Shown: one piece after another, positions 57,566 to 64,000 of the stretch | Layout of the letters: the number at the start of each line of letters is the position of its first letter | Numbering within the stretch: position 1 is the first letter of the stretch | From: Deinococcus hopiensis KR-140 | Lineage (GTDB): Bacteria > Deinococcota > Deinococci > Deinococcales > Deinococcaceae | DNA: 64,000 nucleotides | Direction of reading: 5' to 3' | Assembly (NCBI GenBank): GCA_943327755.2 | Contig: CALPYF020000002.1 | Span: 1 to 64,000, forward strand | Notes under the pieces: generated by a model | The model's input: the letters and a program-made list of their open reading frames with translations, nothing else | Database searches by the model: none | What the model was told of the DNA's origin: nothing | Made by a program: the position numbers and the translations under genes

Positions 57566-58477
57566 TCAGTCGAGGTCGAGGTCCGCGCGGATGGGGGCGT
57601 ACGCCCCGGCGTGCGCGCAGGCGGCGGCGGCGGCCCGCAGGCCCACGCGCAGGTGCTCGGTCCACAGGGTGTCCGGGTGCTCGGTGGCGCTGACGAGCAG
57701 CCCGGCGCACAGGGCGTCCCCGGCGCCGACGGTGTCCACGACCTGCACGGGCGCGGCCGGAAGGTCGGCTCGGCCCGCGCTGTGGTACAGGCTCGCGCCC
57801 TGCGCGCCGCGCGTGATCACGATCGGCGCCTTCGCGTTCAGGCCGCGCAGGCGCCGCATGACGTCGGCCTCGGACTGACCGGGGAAGAAGAACGCGAGGT
57901 CCTCGTCACTGAACTTCATCAGGTCGGCGCGGCGGGCGACGGCCTCGAATACCGCCGGGTAGTCCGGGTGGCGGTGCGTGATGCGGGCGTTCGGGTCGAA
58001 GCTGATGCGCACACCGGCGGCGCGGGCCGATTCGATCAGGCCCAGCAGCGTGTCCGCCAGCGGCCAGCGGCTCAGGCTGATGCCGCCCACGTGCAGCCAG
58101 CGGGCCGCGCGCAGCCAGCCGTCCGGCAGCAGGGCAGGGTCGAAGTGCAGGTCGGCGCTGTTCTCACCCAGGAAGCGGTACGCGGGCGGGTTCGCGGAGT
58201 ACACGACGGCCAGCAGGGTGGGGGCGGGCACGCGTTGCAGGAAGCGCAGGTCCAGCCCGGCGTCCTGCGAGGCGCGCTGCAGGTCGTCCCCGAAGTTGTC
58301 CTGCCCGACCGCGCCCGCGAAGGCGCTGGGCACCCCCAGGGACGCGCAGGCCCGCGCGACGTTCCACCCGGCCCCGCCCGGGTGGGCGTGCCAGGCGTTC
58401 CCACCGGCAGTCACGAGGTCGGTCAGGGCCTCACCGGCGCTGACAATCAGGGGCAGGTCGTTCTGGGGCAGGGACAT
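57566..58477 (-). CDS. PfkB-family carbohydrate kinase (fructokinase-like)
   Basis: A 303-residue ribokinase-fold sugar kinase. Signature 1 around HPGGAGWNVARACASLG and signature 2 DTVGAGDALCAGLL, with the catalytic Asp near 250; VGQDNFGDDLQ, LGENSADLHF and SFDPNARITHRHP are typical of fructokinases. It phosphorylates a sugar such as fructose; exact substrate not determined by sequence. TAGGAT lies 9 bases before the ATG. The 216 bases upstream hold three TGATCA palindromes, possible operator sites. Confidence 0.88.
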   Translation of the reverse strand: MSLPQNDLPLIVSAGEALTDLVTAGGNAWHAHPGGAGWNVARACASLGVPSAFAGAVGQDNFGDDLQRASQDAGLDLRFLQRVPAPTLLAVVYSANPPAYRFLGENSADLHFDPALLPDGWLRAARWLHVGGISLSRWPLADTLLGLIESARAAGVRISFDPNARITHRHPDYPAVFEAVARRADLMKFSDEDLAFFFPGQSEADVMRRLRGLNAKAPIVITRGAQGASLYHSAGRADLPAAPVQVVDTVGAGDALCAGLLVSATEHPDTLWTEHLRVGLRAAAAACAHAGAYAPIRADLDLD

Positions 58478-58586
58478 GACCCGTCCATCCTAACGTGATG
58501 GTCACGAGACCAGCCCCTCGCCCCACCGCGCCTGTCTGACCTGCCCGGCATGGGGAGGAGAGGCGTGGCCCGGGCAGCGCGCGGGT

Positions 58587-58629
58587 CTGATCATGGCCTG
58601 ATCATGGCCCGGGTGGCACCCTGTGATCA
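58587..58629. promoter_or_regulatory. Three TGATCA palindromes upstream of the sugar kinase gene
   Basis: TGATCA at 58588-58593, 58599-58604 and 58624-58629. The first two lie in an 11-bp tandem repeat CTGATCATGGC, one helical turn apart, so they may be bound on one DNA face. Confidence 0.4.
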
Positions 58630-58693
58630 GGCGGGGTTCGGACCACTTCCGGGGGGGAGTCGCAGGTCCGGACCCGCCAAACTGTTGGGTCCG

Positions 58694-59200
58694 TCAGGCC
58701 CGGTTCACCGGCAGGCGGTAGCGCACCACCCGAAAGCCGAAGACCTCCCGTTCGTCTACCGGCTCGAAGCCGAAGGTCTCGTACAGGCGCCGCAGGGCGG
58801 GGCGGCTGGCGGCGGTATCCAGCTTCAGCCAGGGCCGACCCGACGCGCGCGTGACCTGCACGGCGTGCTCCAGCAGCGTGTGCGCCAGCCCCTGACCCTG
58901 ACCGTCCGGGTGAACGGCCAGCTTGTGCAGATACAGCGCCTCGCCGGGCGGGTCGTCCGGCCAGAAGGGCGGGTCCGCGGCCAGCAGGCTGAACGCCCCG
59001 ATCGCCGCGCCGTCACGCCACGCGACGTGCCAGGTCGGGGCCGGGTAGTGCCGCGCCAGCCGCTCGGGCGTGACACTGTCGGGCGGCCAGAGGGGGCGGC
59101 CCAGCACCTCCTGATGCCGCGCGGTGGCCTCCACCACCGTGGCGGCAGCCTGGAGGTCACCCTGCGTGAACGTCAGCGGTCCGGTCATGCCGCGCGTCAC
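58694..59200 (-). CDS. GNAT-family N-acetyltransferase
   Basis: A 168-residue single-domain GNAT: IGAFSLLAADPPFW, LHKLAVHPDGQGQGLAHTLL (acetyl-CoA motif A, QGQGLA), LKLDTAASRPALRRLYETFG and FEPVDEREVFGFRVVRYRL. Substrate unknown. The GTG at 59200 overlaps the Rieske stop by four bases (GTGA), continuing the chain of overlaps of the cytochrome c operon; an ATG at 59188 would shorten it by four residues. It may simply be a rider gene at the end of that operon. Confidence 0.85.
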   Translation of the reverse strand: MTRGMTGPLTFTQGDLQAAATVVEATARHQEVLGRPLWPPDSVTPERLARHYPAPTWHVAWRDGAAIGAFSLLAADPPFWPDDPPGEALYLHKLAVHPDGQGQGLAHTLLEHAVQVTRASGRPWLKLDTAASRPALRRLYETFGFEPVDEREVFGFRVVRYRLPVNRA

Positions 59201-59793
59201 CCGTTGTACGCGGGCGCCGGTTCGATCCCGGTCGCCCAGACGTCCGCGCCGCGCCGCTCCAGCCGTACGCGGGGCAGCGGCGCGAGGGCCTTACCGAACA
59301 CCGCCTCGCCCGCCTTCAGGGGATCGAACACCGAGTAGTGACAGCGGCAGCCCAGCTGCGGGTGATCCTGCCCGCCCGGCGCGCGGTAGTTGAACGCGAA
59401 GGCCAGCACCTCGGCGTCCCGCACGAGGTTCACGTTGCAGCCCAGGTGCGTGCACACCCGCGAGAAGCCCGCCAGATGCCCGCCCGGCACCGCCAGCGAC
59501 CCGCGCGTGGCGGCGGGGAGGCGCAGCAGCGTGCAGGGCCGCCCAGCGTACGTGAAGGTCACCTCGGCCCAGTCAGGGCCCAGGTCTGCCAGGGCCGCCA
59601 CGCGCTGCGGCGGCGCGGCCCCGAAAGCGGGCTCGCCGGGCGTGCGTTTGCCCAGGGTCACGCGGCTCGCGTACCAGCCCATGTACCCGAACGTCCCCAC
59701 CGTGCCCGCCACCGGCAGCAGCCACCAGCGTTCCAGCAGCGCCCGGCGTGTCACGCGGCGCGCCCGGAGAGGGCCGGGTGCCGGGTCGGTCAC
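59197..59793 (-). CDS. Membrane-anchored Rieske iron-sulfur protein
   Basis: A 198-residue protein with a twin-arginine-like N-terminus (RRVTRRALLERWWLLPVAG) and one membrane anchor, then a Rieske domain: CTHLGC at 114-119 and GCRCHYSVFD with C149, C151 and H152. The 2Fe-2S ligands are complete, with the CRCH variant in place of CPCH. Rieske proteins feed electrons to cytochrome c in bc complexes; no cytochrome b gene is visible here. Its GTG overlaps the upstream CcmI-cytochrome gene. The location in a cytochrome c maturation operon fits a bc-type electron chain. Confidence 0.88.
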   Translation of the reverse strand: MTDPAPGPLRARRVTRRALLERWWLLPVAGTVGTFGYMGWYASRVTLGKRTPGEPAFGAAPPQRVAALADLGPDWAEVTFTYAGRPCTLLRLPAATRGSLAVPGGHLAGFSRVCTHLGCNVNLVRDAEVLAFAFNYRAPGGQDHPQLGCRCHYSVFDPLKAGEAVFGKALAPLPRVRLERRGADVWATGIEPAPAYNG

Positions 59794-60842
59794 TGCCCCT
59801 CCCGCTGCCAGCCCTCAAGGACGTTCAGCAGCGCGGCCAGCTCGTCCGGCTTCAGGTCCGGGTAGGCGGGCATGGCGCCCTTGCCCTGCGTGATCACCTG
59901 CGACAGCGCCGCGCGGGTCAGGGTGGATGCCCGCAGGCTGGGCCCGGTGCCGCCGCCCCCGCCCGGCCCGTGGCAGGACGCGCAGCTCGCGGCGTACACG
60001 CGCAGGCCCGGGTCGCTGGTGTTCAGGCGGGCGCGCAGCGCCGTGATCAGGTCGTCCGCGTCCCGGCCCTTCGGGTCCAGCGTGCGGTAGCGTTCCAGGG
60101 CCGCCAGCGCCGCCTGATCCTCGCCGAAGCGGGCCAGGGCGAAGCCCAGCAGCAGCTGCGATTCGGGTTCGTCGGGGGCCAGCTGCGCCCCGGTGCGGAT
60201 CAGCAGCGCGGCTTCCTGGGCGTCCTCGGCGCTGATGGCCTGCCCGGTCTGCTCGCCGCGCGTCAGGAGCAGGATGCCCAGGCGGCGCAGCGCCTCCGGC
60301 TGACGCGGGTCGAGTTTCAGGGTGTTCCCGTACGCCGTGACCGCCTGATCGAAGGTGTTCGAATCGAAGGCCGCCTTGCCCCACGCCAGATAGTCTTCCT
60401 TGCGCCCGCTGCGTTCCGCCTGCGCCTTGAGCCCCGGGAGCTTCAGCACGGCCTGCACGTTCCCGGCCTCACTGGCGTTCAGGCTGGCCAGCTGCCAGCG
60501 GGGCACGAACGTCACGGCGCCCACTGCGGTCAGCAGCGCCGCGCCGCCCAGCAGCCCCAGCGCCAGCGTGCGCGTCCCCCGCCGCGCCTGCGGGGCGGGC
60601 GGCAGGGCGTCCAGGCCCCGCAGGGCCAGCGCCGCGCGCCGCTCCAGGTCCGGGCGGCGCGACTCGTCGGTCAGGGCCGCGAGGTCGGCGTACAGCCGGT
60701 CCCGTTCGGCTCCCAGGCGCGCGCGTTCCGCCGCGTCCGGATCGTCCGGCGTGCGCGCCCGCAGCGGCTCGGTCACCAGCCACACGCAGGCCAGCGCCAC
60801 GAGCGCCAGCAGCAGCACGTTCAGCAGCACCGGGCCGGTCAC
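59790..60842 (-). CDS. CcmI-like TPR protein fused to a cytochrome c domain
   Basis: A 350-residue fusion. N-terminal: two membrane segments (LLNVLLLALVALACVWL and LALGLLGGAALLTAVGAV) flanking a basic coiled region, as in CcmI/CycH, the apocytochrome chaperone. Middle: TPR-like helices (AFDSNTFDQAVTAYGNTLKL, ALRRLGILLLTRGEQTG). C-terminal: a class I cytochrome c with CASCH at 287-291, then PSLRASTLTRAALSQV and the axial Met in GKGAMPAYPDL. The order CcmH-CcmI is normal; the added cytochrome is not. The GTG overlaps the ccmH stop. Confidence 0.8.
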   Translation of the reverse strand: MTGPVLLNVLLLALVALACVWLVTEPLRARTPDDPDAAERARLGAERDRLYADLAALTDESRRPDLERRAALALRGLDALPPAPQARRGTRTLALGLLGGAALLTAVGAVTFVPRWQLASLNASEAGNVQAVLKLPGLKAQAERSGRKEDYLAWGKAAFDSNTFDQAVTAYGNTLKLDPRQPEALRRLGILLLTRGEQTGQAISAEDAQEAALLIRTGAQLAPDEPESQLLLGFALARFGEDQAALAALERYRTLDPKGRDADDLITALRARLNTSDPGLRVYAASCASCHGPGGGGGTGPSLRASTLTRAALSQVITQGKGAMPAYPDLKPDELAALLNVLEGWQREGQ

Positions 60843-61327
60843 GAGTCACCGCCCCGGCGGGTGTCGCGCTGCACCTGCGCGAGGTACGGGTCGAAGCCGC
60901 CCGCGTCGTTCAGCGGTTCGTCCGGTAGGGTCGCCGACGGGCGGCTGCGGCGCAGGAACGCCCACAGCACGCCCCCGCCGACCGCCAGCGCCGCCAGGGG
61001 CGCGCCCCACAGCAGCAGGTTCCGGCCCGACTTGGGCGGGTCGAGCAGCACGAAATTCCCGTACCGCTGCGAGAAGTACACGTAGATGTCCGTGTCGCCC
61101 TTCCCGGCCGCGACCTGTTCCCTCACCGAGTCGCGCATCTTGCCCGAGATGGTGCTGCGCGAATCCGCGATGGACTCCCCGGTGTCGCACAGCGGGCAGC
61201 GCAGGTTCTTCTCGATCGCCAGGGCCCGCGCCTCCTGCGCCGGGGTCAGGGCCGCCGTGGGCGCCGTCTGGGCCAGCGTGAAGGCTCCGCCCAGCAGCGC
61301 GCCCGTGAGCAGCAGCGCGCGCGTCAT
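60839..61327 (-). CDS. ccmH: Cytochrome c-type biogenesis protein CcmH
   Basis: A 162-residue thioredoxin-like reductase subunit for apocytochrome c. Signal peptide MTRALLLTGALLGGAFTLA; LRCPLC with C44 and C47 is the redox pair (normally LRCxxC); then ESIADSRSTISGKMRDSV and the membrane helix LLLWGAPLAALAVGGGVLW. It keeps heme-attachment Cys reduced. The ATG overlaps the TlpA stop (ATGA). Confidence 0.92.
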   Translation of the reverse strand: MTRALLLTGALLGGAFTLAQTAPTAALTPAQEARALAIEKNLRCPLCDTGESIADSRSTISGKMRDSVREQVAAGKGDTDIYVYFSQRYGNFVLLDPPKSGRNLLLWGAPLAALAVGGGVLWAFLRRSRPSATLPDEPLNDAGGFDPYLAQVQRDTRRGGDS

Positions 61328-61932
61328 AGCCCGGGCACGCCGATCTTCTCCAGCCCGACGTTCAGGCGCTCGCGGGTCAGGCCGCCGCGGTCCATGTGCT
61401 GCACCACGCCATCCTTATCGATGAAGACCGTCTCGGGAATGCCGCTCACGCCGTACTCCAGGCCCGTGTTGATGCCGGGGTCGCGCAAGTTCGGGTACGC
61501 CAGCGCGTACTCCTGAATGAACTGCCGGGCGTTCCCCTCGTTCGTCTCGTTGAACAGGATGCCCACGACCGCCAGGCCGTCGCCGCCGCTCTGGCGGGCG
61601 CTCAGCTCGCGGAACATCGGCGCTTCCTCGCGGCAGGGCCCGCACCACGACGCCCAGAAGTTCACGACGACCGGGCGGCCCCTGAGGCTCGCCAGGGACA
61701 GCGGCGTGTCGTCCAGGCTGGTCAGCGTGAAGGCCGGGGCGGGCTTGCCGATGAGGGGACCGCCAGTCTCGTTGTTGCTGGCCGGGGTACGCAGCGCGAC
61801 CGCCAGGACTGCCACCAGCACGAACGCGATGGCCGGGGGCAGCAGGCGGCGCCACAGCGGCGCGGGGGGCTTGGGCGCCGGGGTCTGGGACGCGGGGGCG
61901 GACTTCGGGGCAGAGGGGGTGGATTCGGTCAT
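61324..61932 (-). CDS. TlpA/ResA/CcmG-type thiol-disulfide oxidoreductase
   Basis: A 203-residue membrane-anchored thioredoxin. Pro/Ser-rich cytoplasmic tail, one membrane helix (LLPPAIAFVLVAVLAVALR), then GKPAPAFTLTSLDDTPLSL, NFWASWCGPCREEAP (active-site WCGPC at 96-100) and the cis-Pro in GVSGIPETVFIDKDG. It passes electrons to CcmH or apocytochrome c. ATG 61932 is chosen (CGGAG 6 bases upstream); an in-frame GTG at 61935 is possible. 43 bases separate it from ccmF. Confidence 0.92.
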   Translation of the reverse strand: MTESTPSAPKSAPASQTPAPKPPAPLWRRLLPPAIAFVLVAVLAVALRTPASNNETGGPLIGKPAPAFTLTSLDDTPLSLASLRGRPVVVNFWASWCGPCREEAPMFRELSARQSGGDGLAVVGILFNETNEGNARQFIQEYALAYPNLRDPGINTGLEYGVSGIPETVFIDKDGVVQHMDRGGLTRERLNVGLEKIGVPGL

Positions 61933-61975
61933 CACAACTCCGGAAGGCGGGTCAGGCAGGAAAGGAAGCAGGGGC

Positions 61976-63958
61976 TCAGTCGGTGGCGGGTGCCAGTCGC
62001 GCCGGGGCGGCCTGGGGAGCGCGGCGCGGCGTGACCAGCGTGAACGCGGCCCCCACGCACACCAGCAGCGTGCCCCACCAGATCCACGACACCAGCGGCG
62101 ACTCGATCAGGCGCACGCTGGCCCACTGGCCCTTCTGGGCGTCCACGTTCGTCAGGACGAGGTACGTGTCGCCGGTCAGGCCGTAGCGCACCGCCGGGGC
62201 GGGGAAGGCCGTGTCGCCGCCCTGCACGTAGGTGTTCAGCCGCGCTCCGAAGGGCCGCCCGTCGATCAGCACGCGCGCCACCACCGACTTCCCGTCGGGG
62301 CGGGTCACGGTCTCCAGGGCAGTCAGGGTCAGGTCCTCGTTCAGCAGGTGCGCGGGTTTGTTCAGGTTCAGCGTGACCTGCGCGTCGCGGCGGTACGTGC
62401 CGCTGAACGCCAGCCCCAGCGCCAGCACGATCAGGCCCGCGTGCGACAGGTACGCCCCGTAGCGGCGCGGCTGCGCGCGCAGCGTGCGGCCCAGCCCGCC
62501 CGCCTGCCGGGCCGCACGGGCGGTCAGAAGGCCCAGGCCCAGCAGGTTGTACGCGCTGAGGGCCACCGTCGCCAGCACGCCGGGGTGCCGCACGCCCAGC
62601 GCCAGCGCCAGCAGCGCCGCGCCTGCGCCCGCGATCAGCAGGGGCCGCAGCGCCCGCCACAGGCCCTGCCCGTCCGCGCGGCGCCAGGGCAGCAGCGGCC
62701 CCACGCCCATCAGCAGCAGCAGGCCCAGGCCCAGCGGAATGGCGAACGCGTTGTAGAAGGCCGGGCCCACGCTGGCATCCCGACGGCCCTGCACGGCCTC
62801 CACGATGGTGGGGAACAGCGTCCCTACCATCACCATCACCGCGAACACCACGAACAGCCAGTTTCCGGCCAGGAACGCGCCCTCGCGGCTCAGCGCGGCG
62901 GGCGGGTCGTTGTCGTCCCGCAGGTGGGGCGCGCGCCACGCGGCCAGCAGCGTCCCGGCCAGCAGCAGGAACGCCAGGAAGCCCAAGAACACGGGCCCCA
63001 CCGGGCCGCCCGCGAAGGCGTGCACGCTCTGAACGATGCCGCTGCGGTTCAGGAAGGTCCCCAGCACGGTGCTCGCGTACGCCAGCACGATCAGCCACAC
63101 GTTCCACGACCGCATCAGGCCCCGGCGCTCCTGAATCTGGATGGAATGCAGGAACGCGGTCGTCAGCAGCCACGGAATGAAACTGGCGTTCTCCACGGGG
63201 TCCCAGGCCCAGTAGCCGCCCCAGCCGAGCGTCTCGTAACTCCACCAGCCGCCCGCCACGATCGCCGCCGTCAGGAACGCCCAGGCGACCAGCGTCCAGC
63301 GGCGCGTGACGACCACCCAGTGGTCCGACAGGCGACCCGTCACCAGCGCCGCCACCGCGTACGCGAACGGTACGCTCAGGCCCACGAAGCCCAGGTACAG
63401 CAGCACCGGGTGCACGGCCATCATCCAGTGGTTCTGCAGGGCCGGGTTCGGGCCGCGCCCGTCCGCGACCAGCGTCGCCACCGGCGTGAACGGCGATGCG
63501 ACCGTGGCGCACACGCCCACGAAGAACACCAGACTGGCGAACATTGCCGCCAGCGCCCAGGGCCGCAGCGCGTCGCGGCGCAGCGTGACACTCAGGATGA
63601 ACGCGTACCCGGCCAGCAGCCACGCCCACAGCAGGATGCTGCCCTCCAGCGCGCCCCACAGGCCCGTGACCTTCACCCAGGTCGGCGAGGCGCGCATGGA
63701 GTGCTCCGCGACGAACCGCACCGTGAAATCGTCCCGCAGCAGCGCCGCGAGCAGCACCAGCGTGCCCAGACTGACGAGCGCGAACACCGCCCAGGTGGCC
63801 CGGCGCGCGGCCTCGGTGACGCGCGGGTCGCGCCGCGCGCCGCCCAGCAGCGCCAGCAGCAGCCCCGCCACGCTGAACAGCAGCGCGCCCAGCAGGCTCA
63901 GCTGCCCCAGCGCCCCGGACGCACTGGACGAAAACGAGATCAGGTTCAGCACATTCAC
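61976..63958 (-). CDS. ccmF: Cytochrome c heme lyase subunit CcmF
   Basis: A 660-residue membrane protein with about 15 membrane segments. The WWD heme-binding region reads YETLGWGGYWAWDPVENAS, followed by FIPWLLTTAFLHSIQIQERR; PVLLYLGFVGLSVPFAYAV and FNAFAIPLGLGLLLLMG-type segments (here YNAFAIPLGLGLLLLMG) are family-specific. It attaches heme to apocytochrome c with CcmH. The GTG at 63958 is preferred because it overlaps the TGA of an upstream frame by four bases, as at every other junction of this operon; an in-frame GTG at 63964 would add two residues. Confidence 0.9.
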   Translation of the reverse strand: MNVLNLISFSSSASGALGQLSLLGALLFSVAGLLLALLGGARRDPRVTEAARRATWAVFALVSLGTLVLLAALLRDDFTVRFVAEHSMRASPTWVKVTGLWGALEGSILLWAWLLAGYAFILSVTLRRDALRPWALAAMFASLVFFVGVCATVASPFTPVATLVADGRGPNPALQNHWMMAVHPVLLYLGFVGLSVPFAYAVAALVTGRLSDHWVVVTRRWTLVAWAFLTAAIVAGGWWSYETLGWGGYWAWDPVENASFIPWLLTTAFLHSIQIQERRGLMRSWNVWLIVLAYASTVLGTFLNRSGIVQSVHAFAGGPVGPVFLGFLAFLLLAGTLLAAWRAPHLRDDNDPPAALSREGAFLAGNWLFVVFAVMVMVGTLFPTIVEAVQGRRDASVGPAFYNAFAIPLGLGLLLLMGVGPLLPWRRADGQGLWRALRPLLIAGAGAALLALALGVRHPGVLATVALSAYNLLGLGLLTARAARQAGGLGRTLRAQPRRYGAYLSHAGLIVLALGLAFSGTYRRDAQVTLNLNKPAHLLNEDLTLTALETVTRPDGKSVVARVLIDGRPFGARLNTYVQGGDTAFPAPAVRYGLTGDTYLVLTNVDAQKGQWASVRLIESPLVSWIWWGTLLVCVGAAFTLVTPRRAPQAAPARLAPATD

Positions 63959-64000
63959 TCCCACCCGGACCCCGCCGCAGGGGCGCAGTCCGTTCGCAGC
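63955..64000 (-). CDS. C-terminal end of the gene upstream of ccmF (possibly ccmE)
   Basis: A minus-strand frame enters from the window edge, reads ...LRTDCAPAAGSGWE and stops with TGA at 63957-63955 overlapping the ccmF GTG. Too short to assign; ccmE usually precedes ccmF. Confidence 0.35.
   Translation of the reverse strand, partial: LRTDCAPAAGSGWE

Overview
The window is a GC-rich bacterial chromosome segment that fits Deinococcus. Support for this: an IS4-type and an IS630-type transposase fragment of the kind common in that genus; many genes whose start codon lies only 5 to 9 bases after a TANNNT-like -10 box (leaderless transcripts, as in Deinococcus-Thermus); dense GTG/TTG starts with GTGA/ATGA stop-start overlaps; and a Deinococcus-like gene set (acyl-CoA catabolism, nadE/pncB salvage, group Ic aminotransferase, Omp85 protein with several POTRA-like domains). 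No rRNA, tRNA, CRISPR array or prophage was seen.

Layout. 1-330: two transposase remnants on the minus strand. 330-2630: sparse region with a small hypothetical gene and a methyltransferase. 2631-8640: an unrecognised helical protein, DUF4388, ADP-ribosylglycohydrolase, a nucleotidyltransferase gene broken by an amber codon, rpmE, tdk, a GGDEF protein and a MarR regulator. 8737-16698: aminotransferase, NYN nuclease plus queA, a GNAT protein, an M3 oligopeptidase, a CAP protein, 3-hydroxybutyrate dehydrogenase. 16754-23407: a 1002-residue MalT/AfsR-like regulator, then three co-oriented envelope genes (acyltransferase, transglutaminase-like, polysaccharide deacetylase). 23461-28207: a complete livKHMGF branched-chain amino acid importer. 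28311-36506: MetX-like acyltransferase, hydrolase, scoA, then an NAD salvage block (nadE, niacin-type MFS transporter, pncB, NMN adenylyltransferase) and scoB. 36554-41748: cytochrome P450, secreted protein, acyl-CoA carboxylase beta subunit, acyl-CoA dehydrogenase. 41776-48305: assorted genes including a secreted-protein gene split by a second amber codon. 48302-51103: a tightly overlapping yggS-divIVA-P450-phosphotransferase operon. 51359-57501: bamA, rqcH, panD, HD-GYP. 57566-64000: sugar kinase and a cytochrome c maturation operon (ccmF, TlpA, ccmH, a CcmI-cytochrome c fusion, Rieske protein, GNAT).

Main points of interest. (1) A dispersed intergenic element of about 120-150 bp has four copies (15761, 24219, 34672, 46464). 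Each copy folds a 6-7 bp stem with a 7-base loop although the stem sequences differ, which points to selection on structure. (2) One 14-bp inverted-repeat operator pattern lies at the same place just upstream of the -10 box of scoA and of the acyl-CoA carboxylase gene, suggesting a shared acyl-CoA regulon. (3) rqcH and yggS are each preceded by a leaderless mini-ORF that ends on, or just inside, the start region of the gene. (4) Two genes are interrupted by a single in-frame TAG. (5) The cytochrome c maturation operon carries a CcmI-like/cytochrome c fusion next to a Rieske protein.
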